NCBI GenBank assembly: GCA_031178305.1
Contig: JAPSJG010000124.1
Location: 1-9,103 of the forward strand
DNA length: 9,103 bases
Source of the DNA: Sinorhizobium sp.
GTDB lineage: Bacteria > Pseudomonadota > Alphaproteobacteria > Rhizobiales > Rhizobiaceae
Reading direction: 5' to 3'
Positions 1-7,305 of this stretch are shown here, in pieces. The position numbers and the translations under genes were made by a program. How positions within the stretch are numbered: position 1 is the stretch's first letter; every line of letters starts with the position of its first letter. The notes beneath the pieces were generated by a model. That model worked only from the letters and a program-made list of their open reading frames with translations. It made no database searches and was not told the DNA's origin.

Positions 1-329
1 CCTTCGTCGGCTACCGCAACATGCTGGTTCGCCAGCCTCTCCAGGGATATGTGGCCAGTTGCGCCGCGATCCGCGACGCTGACTTTACGGAAGCCGCGAA
101 GAAGATTGCCATGCCGGTGCTCTGCGTCGTCGGCGACCAGGACGGCTCGACGCCGCCGGACCTTGTGAAGGAGATGGCCAAGCTCATTCCCGGTGCACGA
201 TACGAGGTCATTCGCGATGCCGGGCATATTCCCGCGATCGAGCAACCGGGGGCGCTGGTGGCGGTGATGCGCGGCTTTCTTGCCGCCGCCGCTCGCACAA
301 GCAGAGCCCGCGCAGGACATGCGCAGTAG
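1..329 (+). CDS. Alpha/beta hydrolase, 3-oxoadipate enol-lactonase-like (PcaD-like), 3' part only
   Basis: This is the C-terminal end of a gene that enters from the left edge. The frame is open from base 3, so the ATG at 21 is internal, and it stops with TAG at 327-329; about 108 residues are visible. The end of an alpha/beta hydrolase fold can be read: a strand (MPVLCVVGDQDGSTPPD) carrying the usual catalytic-acid Asp, then AGHIPAIEQP carrying the catalytic His and the Glu-Gln-Pro that commonly follows it in enol-lactonases. The nucleophile Ser lies outside the window. In the beta-ketoadipate pathway PcaD hydrolyses 3-oxoadipate enol-lactone to 3-oxoadipate in the cytoplasm. The assignment rests on these motifs and on pcaB lying 140 bases downstream on the same strand. 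The last 18 or so residues are Ala/Arg-rich and look like an unstructured tail. A different alpha/beta hydrolase remains possible. Confidence 0.68.
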   Translation, partial: FVGYRNMLVRQPLQGYVASCAAIRDADFTEAAKKIAMPVLCVVGDQDGSTPPDLVKEMAKLIPGARYEVIRDAGHIPAIEQPGALVAVMRGFLAAAARTSRARAGHAQ

Positions 330-368
330 CGGGGCTCGGGCGTGGAGCTTGCCGCGGCCGCGGCGGCA
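304..368 (+). terminator. Two GC-rich hairpins after the hydrolase, possible terminator
   Basis: Two dyads can be read. GAGCCC at 304-309 pairs with GGGCTC at 332-337, helped by GCGC at 310-313 and 321-324, so this stem spans the stop codon. Further on, TGCCGC at 350-355 pairs with GCGGCA at 363-368; the same stretch holds a 14-base perfect palindrome (GCCGCGGCCGCGGC, 351-364). Neither stem is followed by a clear run of T, so termination is uncertain. The pair could instead attenuate or merely separate hydrolase and pcaB transcription. The rest of the 140-base spacer shows no convincing promoter. Confidence 0.25.
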
Positions 369-469
369 CCTACTTATCTTTCGGCTACATCTCCAGTGAG
401 AGACGGAAACGATCCTCCTGGAACCACGATCGCTTCTTTTATCCGCCGTTCAGAACCTGGAGATGCGGA

Positions 470-1525
470 ATGACCTATTCGGCCTTTGACCATCCCTATT
501 TGTCCGGACTGCTCGGCGACGAGGCGGTGGCGGCGGAGTTCTCCGTCGCCGCCGATATCCGTGCCATGCTCTCCTTCGAGGCGGCACTCGCACGCGCCGA
601 AGCGCAGCATGGCGTCATTCCGCATGCGGCCGCCGATCGCATAACGGAAGCCTGCCGCGGGTTTTCGCCGGACGTCGCCGCCTTACGTCGCGCGACCGCG
701 ATCGACGGCGTCGCCGTGCCGGAACTCATCCGCCAATTGCGTCTCGCCGCTGGTGAAGAGGCGGCGGAGCATGTGCATTTCGGCGCCTCCAGCCAGGACG
801 TCATCGACACCAGCCTCATGCTGCGGCTGAAGGCGATCGCCGAGCTTTTCTCCGCCCGTCTCGGCACAGTCGTTTCGGCATTCGAGGACTGCGACCGGCA
901 ATGGGGGCAGCGGCCGCTCACCGGCCACACGCGCATGCAGCCGGCCATTCCGATCAAGGTCGCCGACCGCCTGCACAGCTGGATCGAGCCGCTGCTCGAC
1001 CACCAGGACAGGCTCGATGCCATGGAGGGCGACCTGTTCGCCGTGCAGTTCGGGGGTGCAGCCGGCACGCTCGACAAGCTCAAGGACAAGGCGGACGCCG
1101 TGCGCGAAACCTTGGCCGAGGAACTGGCGCTGATCGACTGGCCGCAATGGCACAGCCAGCGTTCGGCGATCGCAGATTTCGTCCACCTGCTTTCGCTGAT
1201 CACCGGCAGCCTCGGGAAGTTCGGCCAGGACGTGGCCCTGATGGCGCAGGCGGGCGACGAGATCGTACTTTCAGGCGGCGGCGGCTCCTCGGCCATGGCG
1301 CACAAGCAGAACCCGGTCGCAGCCGAGGTGCTGGTGGCGCTCGCGCGCTTCAACGCGACGCAGGTCTCCGGAATCCACCAGGCACTGGTGCACGAGCAGG
1401 AACGCTCCGGCGCCGCCTGGACGCTCGAATGGCTGCTCCTGCCGCAGGTCGTGGGGGCAACGGCTGCCTCGCTGAGGCTCGCCGCCGATCTCGCGGGCAA
1501 TATCCGGCGGCTGGGAGGACTGTGA
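470..1525 (+). CDS. pcaB: 3-carboxy-cis,cis-muconate cycloisomerase
   Basis: The 351-residue protein belongs to the fumarase/aspartase superfamily. PcaB closes 3-carboxy-cis,cis-muconate to 4-carboxymuconolactone, the step after protocatechuate 3,4-dioxygenase in the protocatechuate branch; it is a cytoplasmic tetramer. The three conserved blocks of the superfamily are visible: HVHFGASSQDVIDTS at residues 101-115, TGHTRMQPA at 151-159 (His153), and the signature loop GGGGSSAMAHKQNPV at 269-283. The VQFGGAAGTL stretch (192-201) and the HEQERSGAAW block (308-317) are typical of PcaB. Residue 277 is Ala where the general signature has Pro (SSxMPxK). At 351 residues it is the short form usual in rhizobia, without the extra C-terminal domain of the roughly 450-residue Pseudomonas enzymes. 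The start is supported by GGAG at 459-462, seven bases before the ATG. The neighbouring hydrolase fits the same pathway, but no pcaH or pcaG is in view, so the rest of the pathway must lie to the left or elsewhere. Confidence 0.93.
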   Translation: MTYSAFDHPYLSGLLGDEAVAAEFSVAADIRAMLSFEAALARAEAQHGVIPHAAADRITEACRGFSPDVAALRRATAIDGVAVPELIRQLRLAAGEEAAEHVHFGASSQDVIDTSLMLRLKAIAELFSARLGTVVSAFEDCDRQWGQRPLTGHTRMQPAIPIKVADRLHSWIEPLLDHQDRLDAMEGDLFAVQFGGAAGTLDKLKDKADAVRETLAEELALIDWPQWHSQRSAIADFVHLLSLITGSLGKFGQDVALMAQAGDEIVLSGGGGSSAMAHKQNPVAAEVLVALARFNATQVSGIHQALVHEQERSGAAWTLEWLLLPQVVGATAASLRLAADLAGNIRRLGGL

Positions 1526-1564
1526 TCCATGTGACGGCGCGCTTGGCCGAAACGGGCTCCGTCT

Positions 1565-3553
1565 TCACTGCACCAGCCGTTCCCGCTCGCGCTCATAGTA
1601 TTGTTCAAGCGCGGGCAGCCCCGCCTTGAGTTCGTCGAAGATGCCGCTGTCGACGGTGATTTCACCGCGATATTTCGCCTCGATGAAGGCACGATGACGC
1701 GCAAGCGCCGTTGCCGTAGCGCCCTCGGCGACCGTGAATACCGGGGAGACAGCGCTCCGCCCCTTGACGTTGATGCGGTCGAGTTCGGCAATTGGAAACT
1801 TGGCGGCTGCAAGAGCGGCGGTGCGCTCACCGAGGAGCAGCGGGATGCCATAATCCTTCGACGCCCCTTCCAGGCGCGAGGCGAGGTTGACCGCGTCTCC
1901 GAGCGCCGAATAATCGAAGCGACGGGCCGAACCCATATTGCCGACGATGCATTCGCCGGTGTTGATGCCGATCCCGATGCGAAGCGTCCTTGGCAGGCGT
2001 CCGGCCGCCTTGGCTTCGGCCTCAAGTTCACCGTTAACCCGGGCGAGTGCGGCAAGCATGTCGCGTGCCGCCGCCACGGCGTGGATCGCGTGGTCGGGAT
2101 CCTCGAGCGGCGCATTCCAGAAAGCCATCAGGCAATCGCCGATATATTTGTCGATCGTGCCGCCCTGGGCGAGAACAGCGTCCGACAGGGGCGTCAGGAG
2201 CCGGTTGACCAGGGTCGTCAGACCTTCCGGGTCGTCCTTCATGTCCTCCGCGATCGTCGTGAAGCCGCGGATGTCGCAGAAGAGGATGGTGAGTGTCCGC
2301 CTCTCGCCGCCGAGCTTCAATTGCGACGGGTCCTGAGCCAGCCGCTCGACAAGCGCCGGCGAGAGATATTGCGAGAAGGCGCGGGTGATTTCTCGCCGTC
2401 GGCGGCGCTCCTCGGCATAGTCGAAACCCGCCTGGCCGACAGCGACGCCGAAGAAGGCAAGGCTGGGACCGAGCGGCGAGACGAAGAGGTGACCGAAACG
2501 GAGGAGGGCGTAGCTCGTGAGGAAGATGAGCGTCAGCGCGAACGCCCCGTAGCCGAGCGTCCTCCAGCTGGTCGATCTGAAAACGCTGAATGCCGAGGCA
2601 AGCGCCGCGAGAAGCACGGCCGAAATGGCGGCCGCTGCACCCGCGCGCTCGACGAACAGCCGATGCACGAGATTGTCGTAGATGGTCGCCTGGATTTCCG
2701 CGCCGGCGACGAGGCTGCGCGAATGGACCGTGTCGGAGGTGGCGAAGGCGTCAACTCCCCCGCCGGCAATCGAGGGCGAATTCTGGAGGCTCAAGCCGAC
2801 GATGACGACACGATCGCGGAAAATCCCTTCGGGCAGGAAATTGGGTGGGTCGAGCGCCTGGTAATAGGAGACGGTCGGATAGGTCCGTGCCGGACCGAAG
2901 GTCTGGATCAGGGCGCCCTTCGGGGGCGGTGCCGGTCTCGCGCCGGCAACGGTCGCGAGCGTTGCGGCGAAGCCGTCCGCATAGGCGGGAACTTGCCGGA
3001 GCGTCCCGTCCTCACTGAGATTGACCGAGGCGATGCCAACCTTCGCCCCCCGGTCGGTGAAGAGCGGCAATGGTTCCGTGCGCACGAATTGCTCGGCCTG
3101 CGGCGTCTCGATCACCGACTGGTCGCCGGCCAGTACGACGTCCGGCCCGAGTGCTGCGGCAAGTGCCACATCGTTTTCCGTGTCCGCCGCCGGTTCCGCG
3201 AAGACAACGTCGAGCGCGATCGCCCGCGCCCCCGCGTTCCGGAGCGCTTCGATCAGGCGGGCGTGGAGCGCACGCGGCCAGGGCCACTGGCTGCCGATCT
3301 CCGCCATGGAGGGCTCGTCGATCGCGACGATCACCGGCCCATCCGCAGGGAGGGCAGGGCGGCCGATGGTTGAGAGATAGTCGTAGGCTCTAAGATCGGC
3401 GAGCGACCAGGCGCCGGTGAGCGAGGCGAGCGAGATGAGGGTGGCGACGATGGCGGTCAGGACGGCGAGTTTGGTTCGCCGCGTGGAAAGGCGAATCCCA
3501 TCGACTGCTGCGGATGCGCGTAGACGGATGTGGCTTCGGTAAGGGGCGCTCAT
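1565..3553 (-). CDS. CHASE2-domain class III adenylate cyclase, inner membrane
   Basis: This 662-residue inner-membrane receptor cyclase probably converts ATP to cAMP in answer to a periplasmic signal. Layout: short cytoplasmic N-terminus, membrane segment about 29-48, periplasmic CHASE2 sensor about 52-300, three closely spaced membrane segments (about 305-324, 332-352, 358-376), an Arg-rich junction (382-387), a linker (FSQYLSPALVERLAQDP, 393-409) and a catalytic domain about 416-610. Catalytic residues are present: metal-binding Asp427 (FCDIRGF) and Asp473 (YIGD), purine-contacting Lys469, Asn556 and the transition-state Arg560 (AVNLASR). The second base-specificity position is Ser549 (DYSALGD), where class IIIb enzymes usually have Thr and class IIIa Asp; with Lys469 kept, ATP is the likely substrate. 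The ATG shares its A with the TGA of the upstream receptor gene (TGATG), implying coupled translation; AAGG lies ten bases before it. It resembles the CHASE2 cyclases (CyaD1, CyaD2, CyaK) described in Sinorhizobium meliloti, but I cannot assign which. It ends convergently, 39 bases from pcaB. Confidence 0.93.
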   Translation of the reverse strand: MSAPYRSHIRLRASAAVDGIRLSTRRTKLAVLTAIVATLISLASLTGAWSLADLRAYDYLSTIGRPALPADGPVIVAIDEPSMAEIGSQWPWPRALHARLIEALRNAGARAIALDVVFAEPAADTENDVALAAALGPDVVLAGDQSVIETPQAEQFVRTEPLPLFTDRGAKVGIASVNLSEDGTLRQVPAYADGFAATLATVAGARPAPPPKGALIQTFGPARTYPTVSYYQALDPPNFLPEGIFRDRVVIVGLSLQNSPSIAGGGVDAFATSDTVHSRSLVAGAEIQATIYDNLVHRLFVERAGAAAAISAVLLAALASAFSVFRSTSWRTLGYGAFALTLIFLTSYALLRFGHLFVSPLGPSLAFFGVAVGQAGFDYAEERRRRREITRAFSQYLSPALVERLAQDPSQLKLGGERRTLTILFCDIRGFTTIAEDMKDDPEGLTTLVNRLLTPLSDAVLAQGGTIDKYIGDCLMAFWNAPLEDPDHAIHAVAAARDMLAALARVNGELEAEAKAAGRLPRTLRIGIGINTGECIVGNMGSARRFDYSALGDAVNLASRLEGASKDYGIPLLLGERTAALAAAKFPIAELDRINVKGRSAVSPVFTVAEGATATALARHRAFIEAKYRGEITVDSGIFDELKAGLPALEQYYERERERLVQ

Positions 3554-6500
3554 CAGAACCGCACCTTGACCGTACCCCTGATGGTAGGCCCCCAGCCGGG
3601 AAAGCCGTCGCTCAATTCGAACTCCTCATCGAGCAGGTTGTAGCCGGCGAGTTCGACCTCGAACCGTTTGTCGAAGGGTTCCCATTGGAGGGCGGCGTCG
3701 AGGGTCCAGAAGTCGTCGAGCGTTGTTGCGCCTTGCGATCGGGTGCCCACATAGTTGGCGGCGATCGTCGTCCGGATATTTGCGGTGTTAACCCAGGTCA
3801 ACGCCACCTGGCCGGTATTCTCCGGCAGCAATGGCAGTTCGCCCGACGGGTTGGCCGGCGAAAAATCCTTGCTCCTCGTGTGGGCCACGGTCGCGGAGAG
3901 GCCGAAGCCGTGCCCCAGTGCCACATTGGTGGTCAACGCTATTCGGTTGGTTCTGGCCTTGTCGAATTCATACGCGTCCGTCGACAGCGGGAATTCGATG
4001 GAGCCATCGTGGATTTCCTGGTGCTGATAGTCGAGAGCGGTAAAGAGCCAGTCGTTCCATTCAGCATCCCATCGGAGCGCGAGTGTATCGGTATAACCCC
4101 CGGCGCCGGTCAGAAACTGGTTTGGTTGAAGACCAACGATGCCAACCGGGGCAAGCGTGGCGACATCGAAGTTATAGCCCTCGCGCTGCATGGCCGCCCT
4201 CAGCCAATGGCCCTCCAAGGGAGCCCAGGCGACTCCGAATTTCGGTTCGAGCCGAATGTTGTTGTCGTTGACGTGCTCGATATAGCGGGCAAAGAGCGCC
4301 CCCTCGATCTTGAGATCGGGGGTGATCTCATAGAGGCCGTCGACATAGGCCTTCATCACCCCTGCCGTGGCGGATAGACTCGTCGAACTGAATGGCGTTA
4401 CGGGCGGGAGGAGATTGTAATATTCGGTCGTTTCCTTTTGTGTTACGGCGCCGGCCTCCAAGCCGTAACGCCATGTCAGGTCGCCGTCCCCGTATAGATG
4501 GTTCAGCGCTCCGATGTAGGTCGTTTGTTCCTGCTCAGTCCGCAGGTATTCAAGATCCGGAAAAGGGATGTCCGAGAATGCCAAGCGCGAAGTTTCGGTC
4601 GCCTCCCTGTCGCTGAAGAAAAAGGCGGCGTTGGCGACGTTCTGATGGTCAAATGTATGGCTCCAGGCGACGCCGGCGTTGAGGATCGCTCCGCCGTTGC
4701 CATTCAAGCTGTCGCTGGTGAACGGGAACAGGCTCGGATCGGGAATGGGGATGTCGAAAATATTTCGACTGTCGTCCACTTCGGCCATGTTAACGAAGGC
4801 GACCAGCCGGTCGTCCGGAGTGGGCGTTGCCGTCAAATAGCCGTTGCCGCCGATCAGGCGCAACTCGCGATCGATCTCAAGGCCGCTTCCGAGGTCTATC
4901 GTGTCTCTTGGCTCCTCCCATTGAAACGTCCCATAGCCGCTGATCGGGAACGGGGACGCTGCAAATCCACTGACTGCAGCTTCTCCCACCCATCCGGTAT
5001 GATCTTCGTCGGCGATGAACCCGCCCCCAACCTTCGCTTCAAAGAAAGGCGAACGCAGCAAATTGGGGGTTCGCTCGCGGCTGGCGATCATATGTGGTTC
5101 GATCAGAAGTCCCTGAATGAGAGAGGAGAAACTACTGTTATTCGTGGTGTTCGTGATCGCGTTCGTTGCGAAATCGTAAGTGTTGAAGAAGGGATGGACA
5201 CTGCCGCGCACCGCCTGGTCGACATAGCTCGCGCCGGAAAAGGGGTCGAAAACCGCATCGCCGTAATATTGCCCCCAGGTATCGAGACCTTGCAGACGAA
5301 AAGCGTAGTTGAGCGTTGAGCCGGCCTCCCGGTTGGTGCCAAGCGCTGCCGCTTCACCGCCTCGTGCACGGAAGCGTCGCATCGTCTCCTGGGCGCTGCG
5401 GATGGCCGTGTCCGCGTCGTAGGCATCGATGGCGATTATCGCGCGGACCTGCGAAACGATCGGATCGTTCGGGTCGAGCCGGTCGGCGTTGTCGAGCGCC
5501 TGAGCCGCCGGAAGCCGATCGCCCTTCTCGGAATATGCTGCGGCAAGCAAGAGTTGCGCACTGGAATGGGCCGGATTCGCCGTCGAGGCGGCGAGCAGGA
5601 AGTCGATCGCCTTTTCCACCGCGCCGGTCTGCAAGTAATACCGGCCGCGTGCCACGAGGATGAGATCGAAAGCGGGATCGACGGCGAGCGCCGCGTCGAT
5701 CTCGCGTTTCGCCTCGGCGAACCGCAATTCGTCCATATACTGGTAGGCTAGGTTGGCGTGGTAGAGTGGGTCTGCGGGATCGAGTTCGATTGCTTTGTTG
5801 AAGGCCTTCTCGGCGCCGCGATCATCGCCGCGATAGCTCTGTACCAAGGCTATCCAGTTCCAGAGGGATGCGTCGCCCGGCGCGATACTTACCGCACGCT
5901 CAAGGTCGGCTAGCGCACCTTCCTGATCATTTTCGATGAGCAAACGATGCTTGGCCCGAGACTCGAGTGCTGTTGGATCATCGGGGTCGATCGCCAGCGC
6001 CCTTTCGATACCGCTGCGCGTCTCGTCCCGGTCATCGAGCAGCATGGCAGCCTGTGCGCGGATGGCCGGAAGGAACGGGTCGTCCGGGTATTGCCGCTCG
6101 GCTTTCTTGATTGTTTCAATCGCCGCGCGGATGTCGGTGCGGAAGCCTGCTGTCCAGGCCTCGGCAAAGGCGCCGTATGCTCCTGTCGTCTGAGACGGTG
6201 GATCTTCGATGCGGTCCGGGTCGGCCAGCGCACGGGCAAAATAGCCGCCATAGGCGGCAACCGAGCGGCGCTTGGCGTCGAGCCGAGGCGCGGCCTCGGC
6301 GAAGAGCCGCGCGGCATCGCCGTAGCGATTCTCGGAACCGGCGATAAGCGCTTCGATGAGGTGTGCGCGTGCGTCTTGTGATCGATTAAGGCCCAGCCGC
6401 CGGGCCCGTTCAAGCGCGCCTTGCGCCCTCTGCCGTCCCTCGAGCGGAAGATAGATTTCCGCAACCGTCAGCCAGTCTTCCGCCGAGCGCGAGGCTTCCG

Positions 6501-7194
6501 CTTGTGCCTCAATCCGCGCGCGCTCACGGCGCATGTCACGGGCCTTGAGCGGAGTCGGCGGCATCAAGGTGAAGGCGTCGCGCAGCGGCAGGTGGAAGAG
6601 CATCTGCTCGCGGTCCTTCGGGGTGACAATCACGATCTTGCTTGGAGCCTTGCCGATCGCGGCGACGGCGCCTTCGCCCTGCTTCACGGTGACGCTGCCA
6701 TAAGCATTTGTCAGTTCGACCGCGCCTTCGAGGACGGTGAGGGAAGTCTTGCCGTCGGCGCCGACGGTCAGCGTCCAGTCCGTGCCACGTATCGCAGCGG
6801 TTGCGGCGGGCGTGTCGATCGCCAGGCCCTCGCCGCCGCGTTCGGCGCGAGCCCAGATCGTGCCGGATTGCAGCTCCAGCTTCGAGTCGCCCGCGCCGAT
6901 TTCCTTGACGCGCAAGGCCGTGTTTCGCCCGAGCCGGATCTGCGTGTGATCCCTGAAGAGCACGGCGAGCGCCCCCGTGGCGTTGGTGCGCAGGATGTCG
7001 CCGGGAAGAAGGTCCTGGGCAAGATTGACGACCTGCCAATTCGAGACATCAACGAAGCGTACTTCCTCGCCGGACTTGCGGGCAATGACGGAACCGGCAG
7101 CTGGCGCGGAGCGCGGCAACGGCTCGGCAAAGGTCGGTAGCGGCATGCTAAGCGCCATCGCCGCCAGCATTGCCCTCTTAAGTATCGCCCCCAT
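3553..7194 (-). CDS. Secreted FecR-TPR-outer membrane beta-barrel protein (NsrA-like sensor)
   Basis: This 1213-residue protein is predicted to sit in the outer membrane and pass a signal to the coupled cyclase. A Sec signal peptide covers residues 1-23 (MGAILKR, then a hydrophobic stretch, cleavage near TFA|EP). A FecR domain follows at about 33-180, with its hallmark TPAATAAIRGTDW near 128-140. Alpha-helical repeats fill about 235-605; TPR repeats are marked by Asp-Pro-type turns with prolines at 404, 439, 473, 507, 541 and 575, a spacing of 34-35. A linker of about 100 residues leads to a C-terminal barrel (about 715-1213) of alternating amphipathic strands ending in GTVKVRF, with the terminal Phe typical of outer-membrane proteins. 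A NLLDEEFEL block near 1186-1194 resembles the end of TonB-dependent receptors, but no plug domain or TonB box is seen. The start at 7194 is preferred over a TTG at 7251 because GAGGGG lies ten bases before it and the signal peptide then begins properly. The combination matches my memory of NsrA in Sinorhizobium meliloti, needed for cyclase activation by plant signals. Ligand unknown. Confidence 0.85.
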   Translation of the reverse strand: MGAILKRAMLAAMALSMPLPTFAEPLPRSAPAAGSVIARKSGEEVRFVDVSNWQVVNLAQDLLPGDILRTNATGALAVLFRDHTQIRLGRNTALRVKEIGAGDSKLELQSGTIWARAERGGEGLAIDTPAATAAIRGTDWTLTVGADGKTSLTVLEGAVELTNAYGSVTVKQGEGAVAAIGKAPSKIVIVTPKDREQMLFHLPLRDAFTLMPPTPLKARDMRRERARIEAQAEASRSAEDWLTVAEIYLPLEGRQRAQGALERARRLGLNRSQDARAHLIEALIAGSENRYGDAARLFAEAAPRLDAKRRSVAAYGGYFARALADPDRIEDPPSQTTGAYGAFAEAWTAGFRTDIRAAIETIKKAERQYPDDPFLPAIRAQAAMLLDDRDETRSGIERALAIDPDDPTALESRAKHRLLIENDQEGALADLERAVSIAPGDASLWNWIALVQSYRGDDRGAEKAFNKAIELDPADPLYHANLAYQYMDELRFAEAKREIDAALAVDPAFDLILVARGRYYLQTGAVEKAIDFLLAASTANPAHSSAQLLLAAAYSEKGDRLPAAQALDNADRLDPNDPIVSQVRAIIAIDAYDADTAIRSAQETMRRFRARGGEAAALGTNREAGSTLNYAFRLQGLDTWGQYYGDAVFDPFSGASYVDQAVRGSVHPFFNTYDFATNAITNTTNNSSFSSLIQGLLIEPHMIASRERTPNLLRSPFFEAKVGGGFIADEDHTGWVGEAAVSGFAASPFPISGYGTFQWEEPRDTIDLGSGLEIDRELRLIGGNGYLTATPTPDDRLVAFVNMAEVDDSRNIFDIPIPDPSLFPFTSDSLNGNGGAILNAGVAWSHTFDHQNVANAAFFFSDREATETSRLAFSDIPFPDLEYLRTEQEQTTYIGALNHLYGDGDLTWRYGLEAGAVTQKETTEYYNLLPPVTPFSSTSLSATAGVMKAYVDGLYEITPDLKIEGALFARYIEHVNDNNIRLEPKFGVAWAPLEGHWLRAAMQREGYNFDVATLAPVGIVGLQPNQFLTGAGGYTDTLALRWDAEWNDWLFTALDYQHQEIHDGSIEFPLSTDAYEFDKARTNRIALTTNVALGHGFGLSATVAHTRSKDFSPANPSGELPLLPENTGQVALTWVNTANIRTTIAANYVGTRSQGATTLDDFWTLDAALQWEPFDKRFEVELAGYNLLDEEFELSDGFPGWGPTIRGTVKVRF

Positions 7195-7305
7195 CAGCGA
7201 TTTACCCCTCGTTGCATCGAATCCAGTGGATTTACGCGGGCAGAAAGTCAAGCCGGCCCGGCGGCTCCGCTTGTTTTATTTGGGGGGTGTAATAAAGGAG
7301 AAACA
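7195..7305. promoter_or_regulatory. Divergent promoter region between the receptor/cyclase unit and the PycTM-like gene
   Basis: These 111 bases must hold promoters for both directions. Leftward (- strand), CTTGAC at 7252-7247 matches the alphaproteobacterial sigma-70 -35 box exactly, but the hexamer 17 bases on (CCACTG) is a poor -10. Next to it lies AGCCG-(6)-CGGCT at 7251-7266, a five-base perfect dyad that could be an operator. The ribosome site GAGGGG for the receptor gene is at 7210-7205. Rightward, AT-rich bases at 7271-7280, a G-run at 7282-7287 and TAATAA at 7290-7295 precede the ribosome site of the small membrane gene, but no well-spaced -35/-10 pair is visible. Confidence 0.45.
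7295..7300 (+). promoter_or_regulatory. Ribosome binding site AAGGAG for the PycTM-like gene
   Basis: AAGGAG ends five bases before the GTG at 7306, supporting that start. A competing site, GGGGAG at 7312-7317, lies nine bases before an ATG at 7327, so the protein could instead begin at residue 8 of the longer form. The two cannot be separated by sequence alone. Confidence 0.55.

Noticed and set aside
1526..1564. Bidirectional terminator between pcaB and the cyclase
   Set aside because: GACGG (1533-1537) can pair with CCGTC (1559-1563), but the stem is short, the loop long and there is no T-run on either side.
496..2115. Long open frame of 539 codons on the - strand across pcaB and the cyclase end
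   Set aside because: It is Arg/Ser/Pro-rich with no domain, and overlaps two genes with clear family motifs. It is a by-product of high GC codon use.
1601..3373. Long open frame of 590 codons on the + strand opposite the cyclase
   Set aside because: Arg/Glu/Gly-rich composition without motifs; the opposite strand carries a full cyclase with all catalytic residues.
7195..7251. Longer receptor protein starting at TTG 7251 (19 extra residues)
   Set aside because: The TTG falls inside the CTTGAC -35-like box, has no good ribosome site, and would put 19 polar residues ahead of a normal signal peptide. ATG 7194 has GAGGGG ten bases before it.
7195..7305. Binding site for a Clr-type cAMP receptor protein
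   Set aside because: GAAACA at 7300-7305 resembles one half-site as I remember the motif, but the matching left half is absent at the required distance.
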